The notes: generated from the sequence alone by a model not told the origin. A stretch of DNA of 61,854 nt from an uncultured Clostridia bacterium (GCA_949118805.1 CASAUJ010000003.1:1-61854); one strand, 5' to 3'. Numbered from the stretch's first letter, positions 8,883-17,659 are shown. Made by a program: numbers and translations.

Positions 8883-9734
8883 TCATATTGGTAATCCTAT
8901 TAATTCAATTATAATTCCTGCCAATACTCCTATTGTATATAATAATCCTACTATTTTTATATTTTGTTTCATTCCTCGATTCATCTTAAATAGTACTGCT
9001 AGTCCAACTCCTGCCCCCACCAGAAGTCCTGAAATCATAGTAGCAACTGATATTACATTTTCTAAATACATTTGTGCTAAAATAACAGAAGAAGCACAAT
9101 TTGGAATTAACCCTATCATTCCCGCTATTACAGGTCCTAAAATAGGTTGATCTCGTAAAAAGCTTTCTATCGTTTCTTTTCCTATCACATCTATTGCTAA
9201 GTTAATTATTATCGTAACCAATAAAATAAAAATAAAAATATTTAAAGTATGTTTTAAAGATGATCTTACAATTCCATGTTCGCAATGACAATGCTCTTTT
9301 TCACATAAATCAATAATTTTCTCTTCTTCTCTCTCCTTTTTTCTCCATCTCATTCCAAAATCAATTATAAAACCAGCTAACATTGCTACCACTAATTTAA
9401 TTCCCAATATTACTAAAATCGTAGTAATTGGTACAGCCTCTGATAAGAAAACTGGTAACATTTCATCTGATGTAGAAAGATAAACAGCAATTAATGTTCC
9501 TAATGTAATAATCCTTGCTGCATACAAATTAGTAGCCGAAACAGAAAAACCACACTGTGGAAAAATTCCCAATATACTACCTATAAAAGGTCCAAACTTT
9601 CCAGACTTTTCTACAATTTCTTTTGTCCTATGTTTTGTTTTATGTTCAATCAATTCCATTATTAAATAAGTAACAAACAAAAAGGGAAGTAATTTTACAC
9701 TATCTATGATTGCATCCCATAATATATCTACCAT
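8883..9734 (-). CDS. putative 10-TM heavy-metal (manganese) exporter, ArsP_2-like
   Basis: A 283-residue polytopic membrane protein with two similar halves, each carrying a polar/Cys motif in a helix: FPQCGFSVSA in the first half and IPNCASSVIL in the second. These paired motifs are typical of the putative 10TM heavy-metal exporter family. A His/Cys-rich loop (CEKEHCHCEHG) between the halves probably binds metal. Start taken at MVDILWD, which has AAAGGAG upstream; the longer frame lacks one. Substrate is inferred from the family only. Confidence 0.75.
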   Translation of the reverse strand: MVDILWDAIIDSVKLLPFLFVTYLIMELIEHKTKHRTKEIVEKSGKFGPFIGSILGIFPQCGFSVSATNLYAARIITLGTLIAVYLSTSDEMLPVFLSEAVPITTILVILGIKLVVAMLAGFIIDFGMRWRKKEREEEKIIDLCEKEHCHCEHGIVRSSLKHTLNIFIFILLVTIIINLAIDVIGKETIESFLRDQPILGPVIAGMIGLIPNCASSVILAQMYLENVISVATMISGLLVGAGVGLAVLFKMNRGMKQNIKIVGLLYTIGVLAGIIIELIGLPI

Positions 9735-9785
9735 ATCTTGTCTCCTTTTCTTTTGTTTCACTATCATATCACATTTTCAAGTAAT

Positions 9786-9880
9786 GTGCAATGGGGACGT
9801 TTCTTTTTTCACATTTAATAGAAATTACTAATATTTTTTAGTATTTATTAAATGTGAAAAAAGAAACGTCCCCATTGCAC
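9786..9880. repeat. 95-bp near-perfect palindrome (REP/MITE-like)
   Basis: Two 35-bp arms, the left beginning GTGCAATGGGGACGTTTC, are exact inverted copies around an AT-rich centre that also pairs partly (AAATACT/AGTAATTT). The GGGGACGTTTCTTTTTTCACA-type motif resembles intergenic REP-like elements seen in Clostridia. It stands just after the 9888 gene and may end its transcript. Whether more copies exist outside the window cannot be seen. Confidence 0.85.
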
Positions 9881-9887
9881 AGAAAAT

Positions 9888-10373
9888 CTATCTTCTTCTA
9901 CAACACCCTTGATTTGTATTATTACAATTATGATTAGTCGTATTAGGAATAACATTAATTCTTGCACTTAATCCATCTGAATTAGTAATTTGATATGTGC
10001 ATCCACTTTGTTCCTGATTTTGGTTACATCCACAATTCGCATTCGGATTTGTTATACTACTTACTGTTATTGCATTACTATCATGATTATTACAATTACA
10101 TAAACCTTCTCTATTGCAACAACTACAACTACTCAATAATCGACAAAGAAATCTGCCAACAATACATGTTATGTATGCAGTAATTAAACTAATTAAAGCA
10201 TATATGATAGCAGCAATTAAAAAGTTTAGATTGTTAATTACAAAAGTGACAATTAAAAAAATAGCAAAAATGATAGCAGCTACCAAAACAGGACATTTTA
10301 AAATCTTCTGTAAAGCAATAGAAATAATAATGACAGCAATTGGTAGTGCAAAAAATATAAGCAAAGTATTCAT
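9888..10373 (-). CDS. small membrane protein with Cys-rich tail (DUF2651-like)
   Basis: A 161-residue protein. The first ~75 residues form three hydrophobic helices similar to the small DUF2651 membrane-protein family, including ALPIAVIIISIALQKILKCP. The rest is a hydrophilic Asn/Cys-rich tail with clusters such as CSCC, CNCNN and GCC. Such tails occur in spore-coat-like or metal-binding proteins, but no function can be assigned. The tail appears to be an addition to the usual family length. Ribosome site AAAGGAGAAAAAC before the ATG. Confidence 0.6.
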   Translation of the reverse strand: MNTLLIFFALPIAVIIISIALQKILKCPVLVAAIIFAIFLIVTFVINNLNFLIAAIIYALISLITAYITCIVGRFLCRLLSSCSCCNREGLCNCNNHDSNAITVSSITNPNANCGCNQNQEQSGCTYQITNSDGLSARINVIPNTTNHNCNNTNQGCCRRR

Positions 10374-10435
10374 TTGTTTTTCTCCTTTTCCTTTTTGCTA
10401 TATTTTATGCAGAATTCCTGTTATGTGTTAATCTT

Positions 10436-11187
10436 TTATTCATTTTCTTCATACTCCACATTTACCAAATAAAGTCCCTGTGGTGGTAATGTCTTTCCTG
10501 CTTTTTCACGATCTTTGGCTATGATTATATTATAAATTTCTTCAGGTTCTATATTTCCTAATCCTACCTCTACTAGTGTTCCAGCTATAATTCTAACCAT
10601 ATTGTATAAAAATCCATTTCCTGTTAACTCAATCCATATTTTATGATTTTCTTTCTCAATTATTTCCGCTTTATAAATGATTCTTACACTACTTTTTGAA
10701 CTAGTTCCACTTGCTTTAAATGCTTTAAAATCATGTTCTCCCTCAAAATATTGAATGGCTTGTTTCATTCTATTTACATCTAATTTTATTGGAATATGGG
10801 TTTCCAAATTTCGATAAATAGCACTTCCTATCTTCTCATTATTAATGACATATCGATAAGTTTTTCTTTTACAAGATAAACGACTATGAAATCTCTCCTC
10901 TACTTCTTCTGCTGATTTAATCAAAATAGATTTTTTTAAATTACTATTAATTGCAATGGGAAATTTCTCAATTGGAATATTTGAGTTGGTTTTAAAATTT
11001 GCAACTTGTCCGAAGAGCATGAACACCACTATCTGTTCTTCCAGATGCCATCAATTCTATTTTTTCTCCTGTTATTTGTTCAATCGCTTTTTCGATGGTT
11101 CCTTGTATATTTAATTTATTAGGTTGCTTTTGCCACCCGATTAAACTCTTTCCCATCATATTCAATGGTTAGTTTTATATTTCTCAT
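10436..11187 (-). CDS. truA: tRNA pseudouridine synthase A, needs two +1 shifts at CGG
   Basis: TruA makes pseudouridines 38-40 in tRNA anticodon arms. Reading from the ATG at 11187, the frame breaks at CGG 11147-11149 inside the family motif FNGWQKQPN and again at CGG 11010-11012 just after the catalytic-Asp motif GRTDSGVHAL. Skipping the C at both gives a continuous 249-residue TruA of normal length, ending LPPQGLYLVNVEY. The open frame beginning near 11029 is only the last part. Both restored residues are conserved glycines. No other damage is seen, so this looks like a working recoded gene rather than a decaying one. Confidence 0.9.
11010..11012 (-). other. CGG +1 frameshift site 2 in truA
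   Basis: Context GCT CTT CGG ACA; skipping C gives GGA (Gly) of VHALGQVANF. Confidence 0.9.
11147..11149 (-). other. CGG +1 frameshift site 1 in truA
   Basis: Context TTT AAT CGG GTG; skipping C gives GGG (Gly) of the FNGWQ motif. Confidence 0.87.
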
Positions 11188-11274
11188 ACTTCTTCTTTTC
11201 CTTCTTCATATTTTTGTACTTAGTATAACATATAATAAAAAAAATGTATAGAATCCTTCTTTTTCTAAAAAAGA

Positions 11275-11299
11275 AAAGCTAGATATAGCATCTAGCTTT
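11275..11299 (-). terminator. terminator of the 11310 gene
   Basis: AAAGCTAGAT hairpin followed on the minus strand by a T-rich run. Confidence 0.75.
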
Positions 11300-11309
11300 C
11301 TCCTCCATG

Positions 11310-11537
11310 CTATGAAGGACTGCTCCAAAATTCTGCTGCAAATTTTCCAACATTAAAGTTGGCATTCTTGTAGTACAGGAAATTCCTTCTTATCTCCACT
11401 TTCACTCCTTTTTCTTCTAAGACTTTTTTCAGATCTTGAATCATTTCTGGATCATTTGTCATTACATGAAGCCAATTCCATTCTTCATCTTCTCTTTCCC
11501 GCTTAGCAGCCTGCTCTTTCTCCTTGAAAGTTCCCAT
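11310..11537 (-). CDS. orphan protein, 75 aa, one in-frame CGG
   Basis: No family recognised. Lys/Glu-rich N-terminus, then a small alpha/beta-looking segment (VEIRRNFLYYKN). AAGGAGG ribosome site before the ATG. CGG at 11499-11501 is in frame as Arg; a +1 shift there would run to a stop after about a dozen codons. It is a self-contained cassette with its own promoter and terminator. Composition is more GC-rich than the neighbouring truA and cdaA. Confidence 0.6.
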   Translation of the reverse strand: MGTFKEKEQAAKREREDEEWNWLHVMTNDPEMIQDLKKVLEEKGVKVEIRRNFLYYKNANFNVGKFAAEFWSSPS

Positions 11538-11584
11538 AGCTTAAACCTCCTTTTTGCATGAATCTACAAAATTGTTTCTTATTT

Positions 11585-11613
11585 ATTTTAATATACACAG
11601 AAGCAATTTACAA
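11585..11613 (-). promoter_or_regulatory. promoter of the 11310 gene
   Basis: TTGTAA (11608-11613), 17 bp, TAAAAT (11585-11590). Confidence 0.6.
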
Positions 11614-11628
11614 CTATATTCAAATGAT

Positions 11629-11658
11629 AAAGGGAAGACAAAATTCGTCCTCCCCTTT
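11629..11658 (-). terminator. terminator of the 11677 gene
   Basis: AAAGGGGAGGAC / GTCTTCCCTTT hairpin on the minus strand, downstream of the stop. Confidence 0.6.
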
Positions 11659-11676
11659 CCATGTTTACTTTACTGA

Positions 11677-11958
11677 CTATCTCCAGGCTTCTCTTACTTT
11701 TTGTGCAATTTTGCTATTGGGATAAATTGCTGTCACCTTTCTTCCCTCCACTGTTGCTTCTTCTGATCCATACATCTCCAAGCTTGTCTTAACCTGTTGT
11801 ATACAATACTTCAGGGCGGGTTCTTTCACGATTACCTCTAATGTAACAATTCTCCCTTTACTTGGCTCACACAATTTTACAGACTTCAACGCATCCTTTT
11901 TCTGCGCTTCAAAGTAATCTTCAATGCATTTCGTTGTCTTTTTACAGAATAATCCCAT
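11677..11958 (-). CDS. orphan protein, 93 aa
   Basis: No family recognised. Small soluble protein with four cysteines (two near the N-terminus, in LFCKK and KCIEDYF). AGGAGG ribosome site. It lies between its own promoter and terminator, next to the similar 11310 cassette but with no sequence similarity to it. No in-frame CGG. Composition is like the other orphan genes. Confidence 0.6.
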   Translation of the reverse strand: MGLFCKKTTKCIEDYFEAQKKDALKSVKLCEPSKGRIVTLEVIVKEPALKYCIQQVKTSLEMYGSEEATVEGRKVTAIYPNSKIAQKVREAWR

Positions 11959-12004
11959 TATGTCCTCCTATGTATCATGGATTTTCTAAAAGTTTCTATC
12001 CTAT

Positions 12005-12033
12005 ATTTTAACATATTTTCTGTAAAATTTCAA
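12005..12033 (-). promoter_or_regulatory. promoter of the 11677 gene
   Basis: TTGAAA (12028-12033), 17 bp ending AAAATATGT, TAAAAT (12005-12010). Confidence 0.7.
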
Positions 12034-12051
12034 ATATACTAGATTCAACAA

Positions 12052-12077
12052 AAAAAGTTGCTAAGTTGCAACTTTTT
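12052..12077 (-). terminator. terminator of cdaA
   Basis: AAAAAGTTGC/GCAACTTTTT hairpin with a T-run on the minus strand; it overlaps the cdaA stop codon. Confidence 0.75.
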
Positions 12078-13008
12078 ATTCCTCTTCTTTTAGTTCCGAT
12101 TCTTCCTTCTTTTTTGTATCCTCTTTTATCTTTTTCAATTGATCTTTTCTTTCTTTTTTCTCAACAGTAAATCTTTTTGTCACAATATTACTAATTAATA
12201 TTTTCTTCAAAACGTCTTCTCTTACATCAGCAATTAAAGTACCATCTTTGGCTACTGATATTTTTCCCGTTTCTTCTGATACTACTACTACAATACTATC
12301 TGATTCTTTTGATATTCCAATTGCCGCTCTATGTCTTGTCCCTAACTCTTTCGCAATATCTTTATCATCTGCAAGTGGTAATACACACGCTGCTGCTGCT
12401 ATCTTATTACCAGCAATTACAACTGCACCATCATGCAAAGGTGTTTTTGGTTCAAAAATATTCACTAACAATTGTGGAGATACCTCTGCTTCCATTGGAA
12501 TTCCAGTGGCTATAATATCTTGTATTTTAATATCTCTTTCTAATACAATCAAAGCCCCTGTTTTTGCTTTTGAAAGTTCTGTTGCTGCAATGACTACTTT
12601 GTAAATATCTTCCTTTGTTTTGGTTGATACATCTTTATCAATTCCAAAAAAACGTGTCAACTTATTGGTTCCTAATTGCTCTAATCCTCTTCTTAACTCT
12701 GGCTGAAAAATAACAATAATAGCAATGACTCCTAAATTCATAATGCCTGTTAAAATCCAATTTAAAATTTTCAAATTAAATAATCCACTTGCCCAAGTTG
12801 CTATAATCAAAAGCACAATTCCTTTGATTAACTGCCAAGCTCTTGATCCTTTAACCACTTTAAAAAAGCAATACAATAAAAATATTACAATTGCCAGATC
12901 TAATATAAGAGTAATTAATTCAAATGGATTCCCTTGTAGAGATTTTATATAAGATACAATATTGTCTTTATAAAAATTTTCCCAATTCATTCCTAAATTT
13001 ATTACCAT
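12076..13008 (-). CDS. cdaA: diadenylate cyclase CdaA
   Basis: A 310-residue membrane-bound c-di-AMP synthase. Three hydrophobic helices in the first ~95 residues precede the DAC domain with the signature LHDGAVVI and the GTRHRAAIGIS motif, both catalytic. c-di-AMP controls potassium and osmolyte balance and wall integrity. A charged Lys/Glu tail of about 35 residues follows the domain. The usual partner gene cdaR (YbbR) is absent; instead a 42-residue membrane protein gene lies 12 bp upstream. Start supported by AAGGAG 6 nt before the ATG. Confidence 0.93.
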   Translation of the reverse strand: MVINLGMNWENFYKDNIVSYIKSLQGNPFELITLILDLAIVIFLLYCFFKVVKGSRAWQLIKGIVLLIIATWASGLFNLKILNWILTGIMNLGVIAIIVIFQPELRRGLEQLGTNKLTRFFGIDKDVSTKTKEDIYKVVIAATELSKAKTGALIVLERDIKIQDIIATGIPMEAEVSPQLLVNIFEPKTPLHDGAVVIAGNKIAAAACVLPLADDKDIAKELGTRHRAAIGISKESDSIVVVVSEETGKISVAKDGTLIADVREDVLKKILISNIVTKRFTVEKKERKDQLKKIKEDTKKKEESELKEEE

Positions 13009-13020
13009 CCAATTCTCCTT

Positions 13021-13149
13021 TTATCCCATTAATGCATATACAAGTGTTATTCCTGTTCCTGCTAACATTAAAAGCACTAAGATTCCTGCCATAATTTTAG
13101 CAAATAATTTTCCTTTGTCATAACTTGATTTATTTTCTTTCTTTTTCAT
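13021..13149 (-). CDS. 42-aa single-pass membrane protein upstream of cdaA
   Basis: A basic N-terminus (MKKKENKSSYDKGK) is followed by one hydrophobic helix (MAGILVLLMLAGTGITLVYA) and the stop. It reads in the same direction as cdaA, which starts 12 bp later with its ribosome site inside the gap, so the two are probably co-transcribed. A weak AAGAAGGATG site precedes the ATG. Resembles short DUF4044-like membrane peptides of Bacillota but that is uncertain. It could be a small partner of CdaA. Confidence 0.6.
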   Translation of the reverse strand: MKKKENKSSYDKGKLFAKIMAGILVLLMLAGTGITLVYALMG

Positions 13150-13233
13150 TTTATTTCATCCTTCTTTCTTTTTCTTTCTCCTTTTATTATAACATATTCT
13201 TTTGAATTTTCAATTCTTTTCAATTTTTATTTT

Positions 13234-14539
13234 CTATTTCCTTACTTCTAATATAACCGCTTCCTTTTGTACTGGGCTTTTTGAAATTTTAATTATTTCT
13301 TTTATTTTTTCTCTTGCCTCTTTCAATTTTTCCTCATGATTTGCATGAATATACGCTAAAATTTCTTTTTTTTGTACTTTTTCTGCCACCTTTTTATGAA
13401 ATACAATTCCTACTGCTAGATCGATTTTATCTTCTTTCTTTTCTCTTCCAGCCCCCAACATCCCCACTAATTTTCCAACTTCTTTACTATTGATTTCTTG
13501 TATATAACCTTCTTCTTCACAAAAGACTGGTTCTCTATACTTTGCCTTTGGTAATTTTTCTAAATCCTCTATGGCGGTTATATCGCCTCCTTGTTGCTTT
13601 ACTAATTGTAAAAATTTCTCATATGCTTTTCCATTTTTTATTTGTGTTAATAAATTATTTCTATTTTCTTCTAAATTTTCTCCTTTACCAGCTAATTTTA
13701 TCATATAACTTCCAAGTTCTATTACGACTTGTTTTAAATCTTCTGGCATTTCTCCTTTTAAAAACTTAACAGCTTCCTTTACCTCTAAAGAATTTCCGAC
13801 CGCATATCCTAATGGTTCATTCATATTGGTCAAAACACAAATCGTTTCTCGATTGGCTAACTTTCCTATTTGTATCATAGTATTGGATAATTTTCTCGCC
13901 TCTGTCAAATTTTGCATAAAAGCACCTTTTCCTACTGTCACATCTAAAACTATTTTTTGTGCACCACTTGCAATCTTTTTACTCATGATACTAGAAGCAA
14001 TTAATGGAATACTCTCTACACAAGCTATACTATCACGCAAAGCATATAATTTTTTATCCGCTGGCGCTAAATTCAAAGTTTGAGAAATCAAACTAATTCC
14101 AATTTCTTCTACATTTTTTATAAACTCCTTTATTCCTATTTCTGTTCGATAACCTGGAATTGCCTCCAATTTATCTATGGTTCCCCCTGTAAATCCTAAT
14201 CCTCTACCTGACATTTTAGCTACTGGTATTCCGAAAAGAACTTACTAATGGCAACAAAATCAAAGAAACCTTGTCCCCTACGCCTCCTGTCGAGTGTTTA
14301 TCCACAATAATTCCTTTTAGTGTGGATAAATCTAAAATTTCTCCTGAATGTGCCATGGCTAATGTTAAATCGGTTGTTTCCTGATCTGAAATTCCATTTA
14401 AAAATATTGCCATAATAAATGCTGCCGCTTGATAATCTTGTATCTTTCCCTTTGTATATTCCATGATAAAATATTCAATTTCTTCTTTGCTTAATTCTTG
14501 TTTCCTTTTCTTTTTCTCTATGATCTCTATTCCATTCAT
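13234..14539 (-). CDS. pdp: pyrimidine-nucleoside phosphorylase, needs one +1 shift at CGG
   Basis: Phosphorolysis of thymidine/uridine to base and (deoxy)ribose-1-phosphate. The frame from 14539 carries the phosphate-binding signature DKHSTGGVGDKVSL and then breaks at CGG 14231-14233. Skipping the C joins it to GIPVAKMSGRGLGFTGGTIDKLE, the next conserved block. The joined protein has 434 residues, the usual length, with the C-terminal domain complete. Start at ATG 14539 with AAGGA upstream. It follows rnhB by 22 bp. The 981-bp downstream open frame on its own would lack the phosphate-binding domain. Confidence 0.92.
14231..14233 (-). other. CGG +1 frameshift site in pdp
   Basis: Context TCT TTT CGG AAT; skipping C gives GGA (Gly) of SSFGIPVAKMSGRG. 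Confidence 0.92.
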
Positions 14540-14561
14540 GTTTATAATCCTTCCCAAAACC

Positions 14562-15197
14562 TTATTTTATCTCGATAAAATTTTTGGTAAAACTTTTTCT
14601 ATGAATTGGACACAGTCCATATTCACGAATCGCTGAAATATGCTTTGCTGTTCCATATCCTTTATGAGTTATAAAACCATATTGTGGATAAATTTCATCC
14701 CATTGCCTCATTATTCTATCTCTTGTTACTTTTGCTATGATAGATGCTGCAGCAATATTATAACATTTGGCATCTCCTTTAATCATAGACTCATAAGGAA
14801 TTCCTTTGGTATCTATATGCGTTAAAGCATCTACTACAATCAGATCTGGTTTTACTTCTAATCCTTCTACTACTTTGCTAACTCCCTGTTTCGTAGCATT
14901 TAAAATATTGATTTCATCAATTACATCTTGTCCTATAATAGCAACTGAATAACTAATCGCCTCTTCTAAAATTAAATCATATAATTTTTCTCTCTTCTTC
15001 TCTGTTACTTTTTTAGAATCATTCACTCCTTCTATCATCGAACCTTGTGGCATAATTACTCCTGCCACTACAACGGGACCTGCTAAGGGGCCTCTTCCTG
15101 CTTCATCAATTCCCGCTATTTTTTCAAACCCTTTTTGATACCAATCTTTTTCTATTTCTTTTAATTTTGTTAATCTTTCTATTTCTTTTTCCTTCAT
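14562..15197 (-). CDS. rnhB: ribonuclease HII
   Basis: A 211-residue endonuclease removing RNA from RNA-DNA hybrids and misplaced ribonucleotides. The catalytic acidic residues are visible: AGIDEAGRGPLAGPVV (Asp-Glu), LIVVDAL (Asp), and the SIIAKVTRDR block. A short N-terminal helix region precedes the catalytic domain. Length is in the usual range. It is followed closely by pdp. Confidence 0.95.
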   Translation of the reverse strand: MKEKEIERLTKLKEIEKDWYQKGFEKIAGIDEAGRGPLAGPVVVAGVIMPQGSMIEGVNDSKKVTEKKREKLYDLILEEAISYSVAIIGQDVIDEINILNATKQGVSKVVEGLEVKPDLIVVDALTHIDTKGIPYESMIKGDAKCYNIAAASIIAKVTRDRIMRQWDEIYPQYGFITHKGYGTAKHISAIREYGLCPIHRKSFTKNFIEIK

Positions 15198-15217
15198 TTT
15201 GATTTTCCTTTCAATGT

Positions 15218-15715
15218 CTATTCTTGTATATTATCTATTTCTTTTAAAGAATATTTTCCCTCATATCCTTTGGTATTATAAACTTCCACTGCTAAATTTG
15301 TTTCATCAAATTGAATTAGATATTTCTCATTTTCTTCTATTTCTATTTTGTTCAATCCCCATTTTTCTTGTGTAGCTGGGGTTAGCCAATAACATGTTGT
15401 GCTATCTTCAATCGCAAATTCTGTTGGAATTGTTTCTGCCTTTTCTAATTGTGCCCCTGTCTCACTCTCATATATTTCTTGTCGAACCTCTATCTTTTTC
15501 TCTTCATTAGGATTAATTCCCATTTTAAAAGTCGCTTCTTCTACATATGATTTTGCCTTTGCTTGAATCAATAACATATTCGTTTTTAGTTCTTCTAATT
15601 TAGCCTTTCTTATCACATTTCCTCCACTTGAAATTGCAATCCCTGCTAAAATGATCAATACTACTACTGTTATTGTTAATGTAATTAAAGTAATTCCTTT
15701 ATTTTTATTTTCCAT
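15218..15715 (-). CDS. type IV prepilin-like (pseudopilin) protein
   Basis: A 165-residue exported protein. The N-terminus NKGITLITLTITVVVLIILAGIAIS is a class III prepilin signal: a short basic leader ending in Gly, then a hydrophobic helix. The expected Glu at position +5 is replaced by Thr, as often seen in this clostridial subtype. The remaining ~135 residues are a soluble head with little recognisable similarity. It has the same N-terminal architecture as the glycine-rich protein at 59923-61717. Start chosen at MENKNKG, with GAAAGGA upstream. It stands 20 bp before rnhB in the same direction. Confidence 0.7.
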   Translation of the reverse strand: MENKNKGITLITLTITVVVLIILAGIAISSGGNVIRKAKLEELKTNMLLIQAKAKSYVEEATFKMGINPNEEKKIEVRQEIYESETGAQLEKAETIPTEFAIEDSTTCYWLTPATQEKWGLNKIEIEENEKYLIQFDETNLAVEVYNTKGYEGKYSLKEIDNIQE

Positions 15716-15876
15716 ATAAAGATCCTTTCTTCTTTTATTTCTTACATTATATATTTTTATCTTAATATTTTCAATACAAAGGCAAATTTTTTTCACACAA
15801 ATTTCACAAACCTATTGTATTATATCAGCATAATAGGTTATTATATTAATAGTTATTTATTAGGAGGTTTTACAAA

Positions 15877-17130
15877 ATGGAAGAAAAAGAAGAAAAAAAT
15901 CAAAATTTTAAAACAGTCCAAAACCCTAATACATATAAGACCATGTATCAAAATAATATGACTACAAAAAAAGTAGGTTTTGGAAAAACGATTTTATTAC
16001 CATTTTTTAGCGGTGTTGTAGGATCTGCTCTTGTATTAGGCACTTGTTTTGGGATTCCATCCATTCGCTCTCAATTATTCAAAACAAATACTTCTACTGG
16101 AACTACTACAAACATTCAAAATACAGGTTATGTCACACAAACTTCACTTTCTAATTATTCTGACACTTCTGTATATGCAGCCAATAAAATTCTACCATCC
16201 ATTGTAGGAATTACAGTAGAATATAATGTAAACAATTCTTTTCTATCGGTGTTTAATAGGCAACCACAAACTAGTACCGCAGAGGCAACTGGTTCTGGTA
16301 TTATTATTAGTGAGGATGGTTATATTTTAACGAACAATCATATTGTGGCTACCTCTTCTTCAGATTCTTATTATGAAGTATCAGAAGCTACTAAAGTGAC
16401 TGTTACTTTATTCAATGATGAAACAGAATATGAAGCAAAAATTATAGGAACTGATGAACAAACTGATCTAGCGGTTATTAAAATCGAAAAAACAGGGCTT
16501 TCAAAAGCAGAATTTGCTGATTCTGATAATATTAAAGTAGGGGAATTTGCAATGGCTGTTGGAAATCCTTTAGGTATGCAAAGTAGTATTACTTGTGGTG
16601 TTATCAGTGCTATAAACCGAGAAGTTACAGATTCAGATGGAAAGAAATTTACTTTAATTCAAACCGATGCGGCAATCAATTCTGGTAATAGTGGTGGTGC
16701 TTTAGTAAACGGAGAAGGAAAAGTAATTGGTATTAATACTTTAAAACTTTCTGGAACAGGAATTGAAGGAATGGGATTTGCCATTCCAATTAACTCTACT
16801 ACTGATATTACTTCTCAATTAATTCAATATAGTAAGGTAAAAAGACCTTATGTTGGAATTTCTGGAATGGATTTAACAGAAAACTTAGCAAAAGCCAATA
16901 ATTTAGTCGTTGGTATTTATATTAAATCAATTGATGATTTCTCTGCTGCGGAGAAAGCTGGCTTAAAAGTAGGAGATGTCATTATCGAAGCAGATGGTAA
17001 AAAAGTAACAAAAATGGATGAATTAAATGCCATCAAAAACGCTCATCAAATTGGAGAAGAAATGAAAATCAAAGTAAACCGTAATGGACAAGAAAAAGAA
17101 TTAACGATTGTTTTAGGTGAACAGCCTTAA
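15877..17130 (+). CDS. htrA: HtrA/DegP-type membrane serine protease with PDZ domain
   Basis: A 417-residue quality-control protease outside the membrane. One signal-anchor helix (about residues 45-65) precedes a trypsin-like domain with the triad visible: His in TNNHIV, Asp in EQTDLAVI, Ser in NSGNSGGALV. A single PDZ domain follows (GIYIKSIDDFSAAEKAGLKVGD). Length and order are normal. Strong TTAGGAGG ribosome site. It is expressed alone and ended by the hairpin at 17139. Confidence 0.93.
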   Translation: MEEKEEKNQNFKTVQNPNTYKTMYQNNMTTKKVGFGKTILLPFFSGVVGSALVLGTCFGIPSIRSQLFKTNTSTGTTTNIQNTGYVTQTSLSNYSDTSVYAANKILPSIVGITVEYNVNNSFLSVFNRQPQTSTAEATGSGIIISEDGYILTNNHIVATSSSDSYYEVSEATKVTVTLFNDETEYEAKIIGTDEQTDLAVIKIEKTGLSKAEFADSDNIKVGEFAMAVGNPLGMQSSITCGVISAINREVTDSDGKKFTLIQTDAAINSGNSGGALVNGEGKVIGINTLKLSGTGIEGMGFAIPINSTTDITSQLIQYSKVKRPYVGISGMDLTENLAKANNLVVGIYIKSIDDFSAAEKAGLKVGDVIIEADGKKVTKMDELNAIKNAHQIGEEMKIKVNRNGQEKELTIVLGEQP

Positions 17131-17138
17131 AAAACGGG

Positions 17139-17176
17139 AAAACCCTAGTTGCAGTACACTGCTAACTAGGGTTTTT
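17139..17176. terminator. terminator after htrA
   Basis: AAAACCCTAGTT...AACTAGGGTTTT hairpin followed by T on both strands; also serves the convergent 17181 gene. Confidence 0.85.
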
Positions 17177-17180
17177 GGGC

Positions 17181-17465
17181 TTAGAATTCCATTTCTTTCA
17201 GTAAGAACGGCACCTGTATTTCAATGTATTCGCTCTCGTTGACAACCCAACCTACGCTACTCAATTCCTGTAACAGGCCGAAGTCCACTTTTTCACCAGG
17301 AAATTCTTCTTTCCTCATTATGACGGCTCTGTCTTTCAGCTGTTCGAACATGAAATCAATTGCGTTCTCGAAGATTTCTCGCTGTCTGCAGACCTCATGG
17401 CTTTCTGCCTCATTCTCATCTTCGCCTTCTCCAACTGCAATCACGCCATTGTACTTTAAAGACAC
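17181..17465 (-). CDS. orphan protein, 94 aa or longer, damaged or shifted 5' end
   Basis: No family recognised. The open frame continues upstream of the GTG at 17465 as ERIFILRTPDREKKKILREYWR, with no start codon before a TAG. A good ribosome site (AAAGGAG) and ATG at about 17585 open another frame that ends at TAA near 17512, so a -1 shift between them would be needed for a longer product. The extension contains CGG at 17478-17480, in frame as Arg. It may be a pseudogene or have a sequence error at the T7 run near 17526. Composition is like the other orphan genes. Confidence 0.45.
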   Translation of the reverse strand: MSLKYNGVIAVGEGEDENEAESHEVCRQREIFENAIDFMFEQLKDRAVIMRKEEFPGEKVDFGLLQELSSVGWVVNESEYIEIQVPFLLKEMEF

Positions 17466-17630
17466 TCGCCAGTATTCCCGAAGGATTTTCTTCTTTTCAC
17501 GATCTGGCGTCCTTAAAATGAAGATACGCTCCTAAAAAAACTCACCTTAGCCATTTTTTTCCCTCGTCCACTACTATTCTTCATGGACTCTCCTTTTTTA
17601 TTTGCTTAGCTATTGGCTATGCATATCTAT

Positions 17631-17659
17631 ATTATAGCACATTTTACATAATTCTTCAA
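17631..17659 (-). promoter_or_regulatory. promoter of the 17181 gene
   Basis: TTGAAG (17654-17659), 17 bp containing TTATGTAAAATG, TATAAT (17631-17636). Confidence 0.7.

Noticed and set aside
10436..11029. Open frame treated as a complete TruA with start MVFMLFGQVANF
   Set aside because: It begins inside the gene; the conserved N-terminus and catalytic Asp lie upstream in two other frames joined at CGG.
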